59,738 nucleotides of DNA from RGIG7213 sp045544195 (GCA_045544195.1 JAZPYO010000059.1:1-59738); one strand, 5' to 3'. Shown: positions 25,949 through 34,481, numbered from the stretch's first letter. The notes: generated by a model from the letters alone, not told the origin. A program made the numbers and translations.

Positions 25949-26844
25949 CTCAATATGCAGAGCTTGTAAAAAGGAATATGCGTCTTTATCTGCGTGACAA
26001 GGGTGCAGTGTTCTTTTCACTTTTATCAATGCTTATAATAATAGCTGTATCAATGCTCTTTTTAGGAGATATAAATGCCGAAACGCTGGCAGATATGCTT
26101 TCGTCGATACCGAACAGAGACCGTTCAGCCGACAAAGCAAACGCAAAGCTCTTCTTCCTTTTGTGGACGGTCGGCGGTATAATATCAATTAACGCAATAA
26201 CGGTAACAGTTGCAGTATATTCCAATATGATAAAGGATAAGACCGACGGAATACTCGGCGCTATATCGACCTGCCCTGTAAAAAGAGGGGCTATATGCGC
26301 CTCATACATAACAAGCGCATTTCTTTGTTCAGTAATAATTTGCATACTGACACTTGCAATTTCTGAAATTTACTGTATAATACAAGGTGCAGAGCCTCTG
26401 TCTTTAAAAGCGCATATTGAACTGCTTTTCTATATCATACTCAACTCGTTTTCATACAGCGCAATAACGTATTTTATCGCATCGGTCGTAAAAACGCAGG
26501 GGGCTTGGAGCGGCATCGGAACAGTTATAGGCACTCTCGTCGGCTTTTTGGGCGGTATATATATTCCGCTCGGCTCTTTGGCAGAGGGGCTTGCCTCATT
26601 TTTGAAGTGCCTGCCCGTAATATACGGTGTTACGATGTTCCGAAAGACTATGCTTTCGGACATATCGTCAGAGCTTTTTGACGGTGTGGGCGATGAGATA
26701 AGGGCAGAATGTCTCAATACGCTCGGCGTGGAATTTGAGGTATTTTCAACACCCGTCACAATAGGTCATTGTATTTTGGCGTTATTTTTGTGGGGGGCAG
26801 CATTTCTCATTCTTTCAATAATAATATCAAATAAAAAGCGTTAA
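25945..26844 (+). CDS. ABC-2 type permease
   Basis: This 299-residue membrane protein has about six helices. The first (about 20-38) is followed by a long extracytoplasmic segment (SSIPNRDRSADKANAK). The helix pair around GTVIGTLVGFLGGIYIPLGSL is the conserved ABC-2 signature. It is the transmembrane partner of the upstream ATPase; the exported substrate is unknown. Translation is coupled through the ATGA overlap. Confidence 0.9.
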   Translation: MTQYAELVKRNMRLYLRDKGAVFFSLLSMLIIIAVSMLFLGDINAETLADMLSSIPNRDRSADKANAKLFFLLWTVGGIISINAITVTVAVYSNMIKDKTDGILGAISTCPVKRGAICASYITSAFLCSVIICILTLAISEIYCIIQGAEPLSLKAHIELLFYIILNSFSYSAITYFIASVVKTQGAWSGIGTVIGTLVGFLGGIYIPLGSLAEGLASFLKCLPVIYGVTMFRKTMLSDISSELFDGVGDEIRAECLNTLGVEFEVFSTPVTIGHCILALFLWGAAFLILSIIISNKKR

Positions 26845-26858
26845 AGGGTTTTAGCATT

Positions 26859-27296
26859 ATGAAAATAACGATAGAGCCGTTGGCAGAAAACGGCGATGAG
26901 GAGATCATAATACGCACAAACAGCCTTGACAGTCAGCTAATGGAGCTGATATATGCCGTAAAGGCGTCGCGCAGTATGCTTATGGCAAGCGATAACGGCG
27001 AAATGGTGCGTCTTAATGCTGCTCAGGTGTTCTACTTTGAATCTGTGGATGACCGCGTATGCGCGTGCTGTGAAAAGAACGTATACGAGGTAAAGCAAAA
27101 GCTGTACGAGCTGGAGGAGATATTCGCCCATACGGATCTTTTGCGCATATCAAAATCAATGATCGTAAATATTTCAAAAATATCCAAAATACTCCCTTCA
27201 TTAAACGGGCGTCTGTGCGCGGTGCTGACAAATGGGGAAAAGGTCGTCATATCGCGTCAGTACGTTCCCGATCTGAAGAAAAAATTAGGTATGTAG
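26859..27296 (+). CDS. LytTR-domain transcription regulator
   Basis: This 145-residue protein has a short N-terminal segment (about 1-45) and no receiver domain, followed by a LytTR DNA-binding domain: VRLNAAQVFYFESVDDRV, LYELEEIF, LLRISKSMIVNISKI and LNGRLCAVLTNGEKVVISRQYV. Regulators of this stand-alone type are usually held inactive by a small membrane protein encoded next door, here the DUF3021 gene. It is predicted to control its own operon, including the exporter. It starts 14 bases after the permease. Confidence 0.92.
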   Translation: MKITIEPLAENGDEEIIIRTNSLDSQLMELIYAVKASRSMLMASDNGEMVRLNAAQVFYFESVDDRVCACCEKNVYEVKQKLYELEEIFAHTDLLRISKSMIVNISKISKILPSLNGRLCAVLTNGEKVVISRQYVPDLKKKLGM

Positions 27297-27307
27297 GAGA
27301 ATTTGAA

Positions 27308-27748
27308 ATGAAAAGATTTTTTAAGGTATTTATCGGATTTTTTACAAGCATAACAACGTCTATCGTTGCAATAATGTCCTTAATATGCGCTCTGGAGGGC
27401 TTTTCCTGGCAGCTGTCGCCGTATATATTGGCGCAGATACTGCTCTCAGGCGCAGTTACAGCTCTCACAACGGCTCCGTTTGAATTCATCACCGTTACGG
27501 AAAGCAAGGTAAGGCTGGTATTGCTGTCGCTTTTGCAGTACGTTCTTTTGTGCGGAGAGATGATGCTGTTCGGCTGGCTTTTCGGCTGGTTCAGCCCTTC
27601 TGAAATATGGCAAATGCCAATATACGTTGCAGCGGTCTACGTTCTCGTTGTCATTATAATGTATATAGCGACGAAGCGTGAGGCAGACGAGCTGACACGC
27701 GCTATAATAAAAAACAACCGCGCAAAAGCGGAAGAAAAAAGTAACTGA
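27308..27748 (+). CDS. DUF3021 family membrane protein, likely LytTR partner
   Basis: This 146-residue membrane protein has four helices and a charged C-terminal tail (ATKREADELTRAIIKNNRAKAEEK). The N-terminus KRFFKVFIGFFTSITTSIV is typical of DUF3021. In LytTR regulatory systems the membrane partner antagonises the regulator until a signal is sensed. The ATG has an AGGAGA site that overlaps the stop of the LytTR gene; a longer upstream frame only shadows that gene. Confidence 0.87.
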   Translation: MKRFFKVFIGFFTSITTSIVAIMSLICALEGFSWQLSPYILAQILLSGAVTALTTAPFEFITVTESKVRLVLLSLLQYVLLCGEMMLFGWLFGWFSPSEIWQMPIYVAAVYVLVVIIMYIATKREADELTRAIIKNNRAKAEEKSN

Positions 27749-27797
27749 AAAAATCGGCGTGATCTCATTATACAGAGTATCACGCCGATATTTTTTT
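27746..27797. terminator. Bidirectional terminator
   Basis: A perfect 11-bp stem ATCGGCGTGAT/ATCACGCCGAT has an A-run on the left and seven T on the right. It serves the DUF3021 operon and the convergent FAD dehydrogenase gene. Confidence 0.88.
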
Positions 27798-29160
27798 ACT
27801 GTGCTATCTGCCTTGCAACGTATATGCCGCTTGCAGATGCGTGTGAAAGCGAATGTGTTATGCCGCTGCCGTCACCGATAACGTACAGCCCGTCATACTT
27901 CGTCTGAAGATCGTTGTCAACGGCAACCTCCATATTGTAAAACTTGACCTCAACACCGTAAAGGAGAGTGTCATCGTTCGCTGTACCGGGGGCGATCTTG
28001 TCAAGGGCGTATATCATTTCTATAATACCGTCAAGAATACGCTTTGGCAAAACAAGACTCAGATCGCCCGGGGTTGCATTCAGAGTCGGTGTCACAAACG
28101 ATTCTTCTATACGGCTCGGAGTAGACCTCTGCCCTCTTATAAGATCGCCGAAGCGTTGCATAATAACGCCGCCGCCGAGCATATTGCTGAGCCTTGCTAT
28201 CGACTCGCCGTATCCGTTTGAATCTCTGAACGGCTCTGAAAAATGCTTTGCAACGAGCAGGGCAAAATTCGTATTTTCCGTCTGCTTTGCAGGATCCTCA
28301 TAGCTGTGGCCGTTTACGGTTATGATGCCGTTTGTGTTTTCGTGTACGACCGCGCCCTTTGGATTCATACAGAAGGTTCTTACCTTGTCGCCGTATTTGC
28401 TCGTGCGGTAAACGATCTTGCTTTCATAAAGCTCATCTGTAAGGTGAGAAAATACCTCGCACGGAAGCTCAACCCTTACGCCGATATCAACACGGTTCGA
28501 TCTTACGGGAATATCAAGCTCTCCGCACACTCTTTCCATCCACTTGCTGCCGCTTCTTCCTACTGAGATTATGCACTTTTTGCAGGTGTATTCGCGCGCA
28601 TCGCATACGGCGGCATATCCGCCGTTTATGACCTTTACCGTCTGAACGGGAGTGTCAAAATAAAAATCCACCTTATCCTTAAGATATGTGTAAAGATTTT
28701 CAAGAACAACATAGTTTATATCCGTACCGAGATGGCGTACAGACGCATCAAGCAGATGCAGTCCGTGCTGAACGCATTTCTTTTTGAATTGAGAGCCTGC
28801 CGTTGAATACAGCCGTGTTCCCTCTCCGCCGTAAAGCATATTTATCTGATCAACGTATTTCATAAGCTCAGTTGATGTAGATTTTCCTATATATTCGTGC
28901 AGAGTACCGCCGAAATCATTCGTGATATTGTATTTTCCGTCGGAAAAAGCGCCTGCGCCGCCAAAGCCGCTCATTATTGAGCAGGTCTTGCAGTTTATGC
29001 ACGATTTTATCTTCTTGCCGTCAATGGGACATTTCCGTTTTTCAAGCGGATATCCCGCCTCTATCACGCCGACCTTAAGATCAGGCGATCTTTTTATCAG
29101 CTCATAAGCAGAAAAAATACCGCCGGGTCCTGCGCCGATTATCAAAACGTCGTAATTCAT
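27796..29160 (-). CDS. FAD-dependent dehydrogenase, uncharacterised (COG2509-like)
   Basis: This 454-residue flavoprotein starts with the dinucleotide-binding motif DVLIIGAGPGGIFSAYEL and ends with the second FAD motif GLYVIGDGSGITHSLSHASASG. Between residues 43 and 62 it has four cysteines (KCPIDGKKIKSCINCKTC), followed by SGFGGAGAFSDGK; these could bind a metal or cluster or act in redox chemistry. Proteins of this family are widespread in Clostridia without an assigned reaction. It appears monocistronic: it has its own promoter, a leader with competing hairpins, and a terminator. Confidence 0.85.
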   Translation of the reverse strand: MNYDVLIIGAGPGGIFSAYELIKRSPDLKVGVIEAGYPLEKRKCPIDGKKIKSCINCKTCSIMSGFGGAGAFSDGKYNITNDFGGTLHEYIGKSTSTELMKYVDQINMLYGGEGTRLYSTAGSQFKKKCVQHGLHLLDASVRHLGTDINYVVLENLYTYLKDKVDFYFDTPVQTVKVINGGYAAVCDAREYTCKKCIISVGRSGSKWMERVCGELDIPVRSNRVDIGVRVELPCEVFSHLTDELYESKIVYRTSKYGDKVRTFCMNPKGAVVHENTNGIITVNGHSYEDPAKQTENTNFALLVAKHFSEPFRDSNGYGESIARLSNMLGGGVIMQRFGDLIRGQRSTPSRIEESFVTPTLNATPGDLSLVLPKRILDGIIEMIYALDKIAPGTANDDTLLYGVEVKFYNMEVAVDNDLQTKYDGLYVIGDGSGITHSLSHASASGIYVARQIAQ

Positions 29161-29185
29161 ATATATCCTTTCTTAAGCTCCAACC

Positions 29186-29285
29186 AAAAAGCCGTTGCAT
29201 ATCCACAACGGCAATTCAGATATTATTCAGAGCCCTTATGCATTTATTGCCTTAACCGTTGCAAAGAGCCGCAAGCCCATACAAC
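29186..29285 (-). promoter_or_regulatory. Attenuator-like leader of the FAD dehydrogenase gene
   Basis: On the transcript a perfect 7-bp hairpin GCCGTTG/CAACGGC (29212 down to 29191) is followed by five U, which is terminator form. About 50 nt upstream, GCAACGG (29262-29256) repeats the 3' arm exactly and can pair with the 5' arm instead, and GGCAAT can pair with ATTGCC there. The two folds are mutually exclusive. I do not recognise the upstream part as a known riboswitch or T-box. Confidence 0.6.
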
Positions 29286-29291
29286 AAGTCG

Positions 29292-29320
29292 ATTGTACCA
29301 CAAAAATACAAATATTGCAA
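29292..29320 (-). promoter_or_regulatory. Promoter of the FAD dehydrogenase gene
   Basis: TTGCAA and TACAAT on the minus strand have a 17-base spacer. Predicted transcription starts near 29285, giving a leader of about 125 nt. Confidence 0.75.
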
Positions 29321-29376
29321 GTTTTTTTGACCAATGTTTACGATTTGCTAAATTTTCCCGACATACGCATACACGC

Positions 29377-29419
29377 AAAAAAATGAACGGCGTAAGCTGA
29401 AGAGCAATTTACACCGTTC
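29377..29419 (-). terminator. Terminator of the yitT-like gene
   Basis: On the minus strand GAACGGTGTAA pairs with TTACGCCGTTC (one G-T wobble), followed by ATTTTTTT. Confidence 0.82.
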
Positions 29420-29433
29420 AAAGCTGCTTTATT

Positions 29434-30306
29434 TCAATCGTTGCTTTTAAAGACGTCGGCAACATCGCTGATCGTCAGAAACGCCTTCGGGTCTATGCTG
29501 TGTACTATGTTTTTCATCTTGTATATCTGAAATCTGTTGACAACAAAGTATATGACGGTCTTATCGGCGTTTGAATATCCGCCTTTAGCAGTCATTAAGG
29601 TGGTTCCGCATTTGAATTCCTCTGTGAGAGCCTCGCTTATCTCCTTTGCCCTGTCGGTGATTATCATAACCGATTTTGAGTGGTCTATACCCTCTACCAC
29701 AAAGTCGATCGTCTTAAGCCCCGCCGCATACGTCACAATCGAGTAAAGCGGCAATATCCAGCTTTGCTTTACTATACCGCAAACTATGTATAATATCACG
29801 TTATATATCATAACGAACGTTCCGACTGTTAAATTGAGCTTTTTGGCAAATATCACCGCCATAACCTCAACACCGTCGATAGCGCCGCCGTTTCTTATCG
29901 TAAGACCGCTTCCGACACCCGAAATAATACCGCCGAACAGCGCGCAAAGCAAAAGATCCTGACCTGCAAGAGGCGATGCAACGCTGACATCGATGGGTAA
30001 AACGTCAGTTATCAGCCACGCTACGATAGAATATACGGCAACAGTAAACAAGGAATAAACAGTGAACGTTGCCCCCTGCCTTTTAGCGCCGAACAGAAAA
30101 AGCGGAATATTCAGTATCAAAAGAAACATTGACAGAGTAAGATATTCGGGAGTTATTTGCGACAGCAGAATAGATGTACCCGAAATACCGCTGTCATAGA
30201 GCTTTACAGGTGCTAAAAATATAGTAACGCCGACAGCGTTTATGCAACCCGCTATAAGCAGAAAAACAAAGTTTTTCACACTCAGCGATTTTAATATTTT
30301 CTTCAT
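29434..30306 (-). CDS. YitT family membrane protein (DUF161-DUF2179)
   Basis: This 290-residue protein has about five or six membrane helices in residues 10-200, including ISGVGSGLTIRNGGAIDGVEVMA, the conserved DUF161 stretch. A cytosolic C-terminal DUF2179 domain follows (about 205-290; KSVMIITDRAKEISEAL, GTTLMTAKGGYSNADKTVIYFVVNR). The family is common in Firmicutes and its transport substrate is not established. A TTGACA box (30340-30345) lies upstream but without a good -10 partner. Confidence 0.9.
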   Translation of the reverse strand: MKKILKSLSVKNFVFLLIAGCINAVGVTIFLAPVKLYDSGISGTSILLSQITPEYLTLSMFLLILNIPLFLFGAKRQGATFTVYSLFTVAVYSIVAWLITDVLPIDVSVASPLAGQDLLLCALFGGIISGVGSGLTIRNGGAIDGVEVMAVIFAKKLNLTVGTFVMIYNVILYIVCGIVKQSWILPLYSIVTYAAGLKTIDFVVEGIDHSKSVMIITDRAKEISEALTEEFKCGTTLMTAKGGYSNADKTVIYFVVNRFQIYKMKNIVHSIDPKAFLTISDVADVFKSND

Positions 30307-30356
30307 AACAAAACACCTAAAAATCTTTTTAATATAACTCGGAGCCTGTCAAAGCA

Positions 30357-30539
30357 TTAATTCAGTATCGGCGTTATCACAGGCTTGCCGTCTCTGTCAA
30401 GCAAAACAGTCATACCGCCCGCATTTCCGCTTTGACGGAATACGTAATTAACGCCCGTTTTCTTATCCACCCATATTTCGATCGTAGCAAGCGCGCCCTG
30501 AGAATATATTTTTTCAAATCTTTCCTCACCCTTAGCCAT
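30357..30539 (-). CDS. Small DUF6440-like protein
   Basis: This 60-residue cytosolic protein begins MAKGEERFEKIYSQGA and continues with TIEIWVDKKTGVNYVFRQSGNAGGMTVLLDRDGKP, the usual pattern of small DUF6440 proteins. The chosen ATG has GGAGAAG just upstream, whereas the longer frame starting 45 bases earlier would lie inside the preceding gene. It overlaps that gene by eight bases and is thus coupled to it. Function unknown. Confidence 0.75.
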   Translation of the reverse strand: MAKGEERFEKIYSQGALATIEIWVDKKTGVNYVFRQSGNAGGMTVLLDRDGKPVITPILN

Positions 30540-31017
30540 TTTCTTCTCCTTTGCATTCTTTTTTGTTAACGGCTTTAAAAACAACGCTCATACCGCATAC
30601 TGCACACGCAAGCGCATGACCTATGTTTGAAGCGATCATACAATAATTCGCCATAGCCATAACAGTGCCGTATACTACGGCTTGAGCTGCTCCTAATGTG
30701 CGGTTCAAAAGGGTCGCATACATCGGTGATACGATCATATTTGCTATCGGCAATATCAATGCTATGCAGAGGAATATAACGATCTCCAAGCCGTATGATC
30801 TGCCCTTAATGCATCCGATAAGCAATATCACCGTGCAGCACGTATGCAAAAAGCAGAAAACGAACAGCAATATCGGAAACATAGGGATAGCATCACGGAA
30901 AAATTCCACATCCGAAAAATAAACGTACTGAAACGGAATACTTGCGATCAAAAGCACCAGGGAGATCACATGTAAGACGATAGCTGTTACAGCCGAGATA
31001 TTAATAAGTTTTTTCAT
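30532..31017 (-). CDS. Four-helix membrane protein, unrecognised
   Basis: This 161-residue protein has four hydrophobic helices (about 8-28, 44-68, 74-95 and 115-150, the last region possibly two) and short loops, ending in a charged tail KAVNKKECKGEENG. It has a clear promoter and is co-transcribed with the DUF6440 gene. No family is recognised. Confidence 0.7.
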   Translation of the reverse strand: MKKLINISAVTAIVLHVISLVLLIASIPFQYVYFSDVEFFRDAIPMFPILLFVFCFLHTCCTVILLIGCIKGRSYGLEIVIFLCIALILPIANMIVSPMYATLLNRTLGAAQAVVYGTVMAMANYCMIASNIGHALACAVCGMSVVFKAVNKKECKGEENG

Positions 31018-31052
31018 AACATCGCTCCTTAATCATACTTATTCCTCTCTTT

Positions 31053-31081
31053 ATCATATCACATTTCGGGTATTTTGTAAA
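31053..31081 (-). promoter_or_regulatory. Promoter of the membrane protein/DUF6440 pair
   Basis: TTTACA and TATGAT on the minus strand are spaced by 17 bases, about 36 bases before the start codon. Confidence 0.75.
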
Positions 31082-31209
31082 GTGCTTTTAAGCTGTTAAA
31101 TATTATGAATTGCTTAATATTACAGTATGATCTGATTAAATAAAATATTTCATATAAACAGTCTTATGGGCATATTTCCCTTCTGTAACCGCTCCTTATT
31201 TGTAACAAA

Positions 31210-32649
31210 TTACAGCTTTACGGAATAATCCTTTTTAAAGCCGTGAGAGCCGAATATCTGCCACGAGCCAACACCCAGCCGCTGAAGGATCGCTTGCCGC
31301 TCATCCAAGCACAGCTTCGGGTCTGTATCAACAGATGTCATCAATATAGGAGCATATCTGTTATATTGCGCCTGCTCTGATGTAAGACCGTGCGTATTGA
31401 TATAAATATCACCTGTAAAAGCGATGTGATTTGAATAATCTATCAGAACGATCTCTCCGGGCAGATGGCCGCCCTTGCCCTCGTAAACCTCAAAATTCAG
31501 CTCGCCGAAATTGAAAAATCCTATTTGCGTAAGAGGCTTTTCGTATTCTTCTGCTCCACGCCACGCGGTCACGATCTTTTCAGGGTCAGAAGCCTTGTAT
31601 TCGGTAAGTATCTTGCATATATTGATATACGGCTTGTGTAAGGGATTTTCTTCACGGTATCCGTCAATGCCGTTATACTCCCTTTCAAGACATTTCGCCG
31701 TCTTTTCACTTGCTATGATCTCGTCAAATATCGGTAACAGACCGCAATGATCGACATCGGCGTGAGTTATCAGTATCTTCTTTTTGATATTGCAAAAATC
31801 AGGAATAATGCTATTGAAAATATCAAGCATCTCATCCTTATAGCAGGCATATCCGCTGTCGATAAATAAATATTCTCCGTTGCTTCTGATGATGATCGTA
31901 TTGCTGCCGCACGGCGGCTCAATTAAAACTATTTCGGTGTTTTCCGATATCTTGTGGGTGCTTATGCGGGGAGAAAAGTTCTCTTTCTTTGAAATGCTTA
32001 TAAGCTCTGCAAATTTGCTTATGCTGTCAAATGTCCTGTACGGCGACAAGCCCTTCTCGTCAAGAGTCTGCATAGCAAGATTGATATTTATCAAAAGCTC
32101 CTGATGCGCATCGGATGACAGACCCATCATCTGCGACAGCCCCAGAACATAGGTATTGTAAAAAATACTGTTGTCGTACACATTTTTAGAGCGGTTATAG
32201 TCGATGACCCGCACCTTGCAGAGCTTCTCGGCAGAAGACAAAAAGCAAGCGATCTTATCAGGGTCATCCACATATAAGCCCATTTTGAAATACTGATGAT
32301 CCGTTCCGTTTTCCTGAGAGCTGATATATGAAATATTAAAATTGAACTCATTTATAAGCTCAAGAACGGCGCTGACGCTGCCCGGCTCGTCCTTTAAGCA
32401 AAATTCCAGCAAAACAACACTTGACCTGTTATCGTTGGAATTGCCGAGATACCCGATCTTTTCAAGCTCAAGGTCAGCCTTTTCAAGCTGCTGTCTTGTA
32501 CCCTCGGCATCGATAAACAAGGTGTGCGAATCAACAGCCTTGTTATAGCTTACACGGGTGATATTGATACCCAACGACGAAAAGCATCTGCTTGCCTTCA
32601 GAAAAGCGCCGATATGATCGGGCATAGATGTTATATATGTTTTTTTCAT
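31210..32649 (-). CDS. ACT-ACT-metallo-beta-lactamase-fold fusion protein
   Basis: The 479-residue protein combines two N-terminal ACT-like domains (about 1-70, KKTYITSMPDHIGAFLKASR; about 77-150, VVLLEFCLKDEPGSVSAVLEL) with a linker and a C-terminal metallo-beta-lactamase fold (about 225-479). The fold's first metal motif reads THADVDHCG, so Asp replaces the middle His of HxHxDH; other probable ligands are EGKGGHLPGEI, FTGDIY and the terminal FGSHG. ACT domains usually sense amino acids, so an amino-acid-regulated hydrolase or sensor is plausible. No partner gene suggests a pathway. Confidence 0.82.
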   Translation of the reverse strand: MKKTYITSMPDHIGAFLKASRCFSSLGINITRVSYNKAVDSHTLFIDAEGTRQQLEKADLELEKIGYLGNSNDNRSSVVLLEFCLKDEPGSVSAVLELINEFNFNISYISSQENGTDHQYFKMGLYVDDPDKIACFLSSAEKLCKVRVIDYNRSKNVYDNSIFYNTYVLGLSQMMGLSSDAHQELLININLAMQTLDEKGLSPYRTFDSISKFAELISISKKENFSPRISTHKISENTEIVLIEPPCGSNTIIIRSNGEYLFIDSGYACYKDEMLDIFNSIIPDFCNIKKKILITHADVDHCGLLPIFDEIIASEKTAKCLEREYNGIDGYREENPLHKPYINICKILTEYKASDPEKIVTAWRGAEEYEKPLTQIGFFNFGELNFEVYEGKGGHLPGEIVLIDYSNHIAFTGDIYINTHGLTSEQAQYNRYAPILMTSVDTDPKLCLDERQAILQRLGVGSWQIFGSHGFKKDYSVKL

Positions 32650-32691
32650 AATAGCTATCCTTTAATGATCTGAATAAATTTTCTATCGACC

Positions 32692-32719
32692 ATTGTAACA
32701 TATAAATTTTAAATTACAA
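32692..32719 (-). promoter_or_regulatory. Promoter of the ACT-MBL gene
   Basis: TTGTAA and TACAAT on the minus strand with a 16-base spacer, about 40 bases before the start codon. Confidence 0.6.
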
Positions 32720-32790
32720 GAGAAAATATATATGTCTGTGCAGACTTTTTTATTAACTATTCTTCACACTGTATTCTAAAAAAGCAAAAA

Positions 32791-33216
32791 TCAATACTGA
32801 TTGCAGTAAAAATAAATATTTCCCTTTATTTTTTCCGTATAAAATGTATTTCCGCCGACAACACAGCTATACCCGTTACCGTCGGAAACCAAGATATCCG
32901 AGCTTCGTATTATGTCAAGATTGCAGTCAACGGCAGAGGGGACATCGTTTTCGGAATAATAAAAGCCGTGATCGTGTGAGGAAACGGAAATTCCCTCACT
33001 TATGCAAAGAACTATAACGTATCCGTCAACGACGTTGACTTTTTCAATTCCGTTTACGGATAACAGGGTATCTGCATCCTTTTTTTCACACGCGTCAATA
33101 ATATCATCATACCGTTTTTCAACAAGGGTGAAAATATCATCCTTCGGCGTTTCTTTGCATCCTGCAAAAGTAATGGCAATAAATGCAGATAAAATTAATG
33201 TAAATGCTTTTTTCAT
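32791..33216 (-). CDS. Small lipoprotein, unrecognised
   Basis: This 141-residue predicted lipoprotein has a signal peptide ending FAGC (Cys about residue 20). The mature part is acidic, with a helical start (FTLVEKRYDDIIDACEKKD) and a beta-rich remainder. No family recognised. The gene is AT-richer than the housekeeping genes around it. It has its own promoter just inside the terminator of the neighbouring deacetylase module and no clear terminator of its own. Confidence 0.72.
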   Translation of the reverse strand: MKKAFTLILSAFIAITFAGCKETPKDDIFTLVEKRYDDIIDACEKKDADTLLSVNGIEKVNVVDGYVIVLCISEGISVSSHDHGFYYSENDVPSAVDCNLDIIRSSDILVSDGNGYSCVVGGNTFYTEKIKGNIYFYCNQY

Positions 33217-33245
33217 ATTACAACTCCTTTTTAACAGATACGTAT

Positions 33246-33274
33246 ATTATATCATAAATCTAACTAAAAGTAAA
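33246..33274 (-). promoter_or_regulatory. Promoter of the small lipoprotein gene
   Basis: TTTACT and TATAAT on the minus strand with a 17-base spacer. The -35 box directly abuts the upstream terminator hairpin. Confidence 0.72.
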
Positions 33275-33275
33275 T

Positions 33276-33376
33276 CCCCACCGATCGCTCGGTGGGGATA
33301 AGTTGCTTTATAAAGTCAGCAATTACTTGCTTTCTTTGATGGCAACCTGTGCTGCTATCAGCAAAAGAGGGAAAGT
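33276..33376 (-). repeat. Repeat A: relic of the ppdK 3' end plus terminator
   Basis: Read on the minus strand, the block encodes IAAQVAIKESK and a stop in one frame, closely matching the ppdK C-terminus AAAQAAIKESK. It is followed by about 25 bases of 3' UTR-like sequence and a perfect 9-bp hairpin CCCCACCGA/TCGGTGGGG. It lies about 20 bases after the deacetylase stop and now probably serves as that gene's terminator. It differs from repeat B at about ten of 70 positions by eye. Confidence 0.75.
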
Positions 33377-33396
33377 TATTCTAACTATCAAAATTA

Positions 33397-34224
33397 TTAT
33401 ATGTACAGCGTTTGTCCGCCTTTTACGCAATATGTTTTGTCTTGTTCGCAAAACCAGACATCTATTGAAGAAGGATTATGGATAATGCGTTTATCAATGC
33501 CGGTTTCAAGACGCTCATATGCTTTTACATAATCGTATATTTCTATGTTAGTAGCATACCAAACGTCTTCCCGTCCGCCTATATACTCGGCAAAGTTTTC
33601 AATAACTTCCCAGTTGTCATCACGGTCAAACTCATAGCTGTGACCCCATATATAAAACACCCAATTATCAGAATCATATAGACTTTTTTCTTCAATAAAT
33701 TTTTTAGAAAGTTCCATAAGTTTCGGATTGTTATGATGGCAAGTTGGATGAAGCATCAGCCAATTTTCAGGCAATTTAAACCCTTCGGTTGTTTGAGTAG
33801 TCCTTGAATAGCAAATTCCACATTTGCCCGCAATGTTGATCACCTCATTATTATATGTACCAAAAGGATATGCCATCCCTCTTGCAAATGTGCCATACTG
33901 TTGTTCTATATTTCTTCTGTCGTCTATTATCTCTGTAAGAATTTCCGCGGTATTTAATTTCTCTAAAAATGGATGCGTCAAACCGTGAACAGCAACTTCA
34001 TGTCCTGATTTTATATACAACCTTTTTGCCTCGGACAATTTCATTCTGCCATCAAACTTCTCGCGAGTTGCTTCTTCCGACAAATACAATCCTGTGTTTA
34101 TGTTGAACGTTGCCTTGATTCCATATTTATTCAGAATCTCAATCAACCTTATATCTTGAACAACACCATCATCATAGCTCAGCGTGAGCACCTTTGACTT
34201 ACCATCTTTCAGTTTCATGTACAT
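33397..34224 (-). CDS. Polysaccharide deacetylase (NodB homology domain)
   Basis: This 275-residue protein is a carbohydrate esterase 4-like deacetylase. TLSYDDGVVQD holds the catalytic Asp-Asp motif, EVAVHGLTHPFL the two metal histidines, and GMAYPFGTYN the next CE4 motif; IWGHSYEF near the C-terminus supplies a further His. No signal peptide is visible, so it may be cytosolic or act on a small substrate. The chosen ATG has GGAGAA upstream; the longer frame lacks one. The gene is AT-rich and flanked by ppdK-tail repeats, consistent with acquisition. Confidence 0.85.
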   Translation of the reverse strand: MYMKLKDGKSKVLTLSYDDGVVQDIRLIEILNKYGIKATFNINTGLYLSEEATREKFDGRMKLSEAKRLYIKSGHEVAVHGLTHPFLEKLNTAEILTEIIDDRRNIEQQYGTFARGMAYPFGTYNNEVINIAGKCGICYSRTTQTTEGFKLPENWLMLHPTCHHNNPKLMELSKKFIEEKSLYDSDNWVFYIWGHSYEFDRDDNWEVIENFAEYIGGREDVWYATNIEIYDYVKAYERLETGIDKRIIHNPSSIDVWFCEQDKTYCVKGGQTLYI

Positions 34225-34383
34225 AACAATTCTCCAATTCAAATCTATATTAATACAGGCATATTTTTGTGTCTGATTAAAGAGTATCATAATTTGCAAT
34301 AAAATACAATAGTCAGAGCGTAAAAAACAGCCTCATAGAATCGCTTCTAAAAGATAGTAAAAGGATATACTCATCACAAAGAT

Positions 34384-34481
34384 CCCCACGGATTGTTCGG
34401 CGGGGTAAGTTGCTTTATCAAGTCAGCGATTACTTTATTCCCTTGATAGCTGCCTGTGCTGCTATCCGCAAAAGAGGGGGA
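34384..34481 (-). repeat. Repeat B: relic of the ppdK 3' end plus decayed terminator
   Basis: The minus strand encodes IAAQAAIKGIK and a stop, again matching the ppdK C-terminus, followed by the same UTR-like segment and a hairpin CCCCACGGA/TCGGCGGGG with two mismatches and no good T-run. It starts immediately after the stop codon of the small membrane protein gene. Confidence 0.75.
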
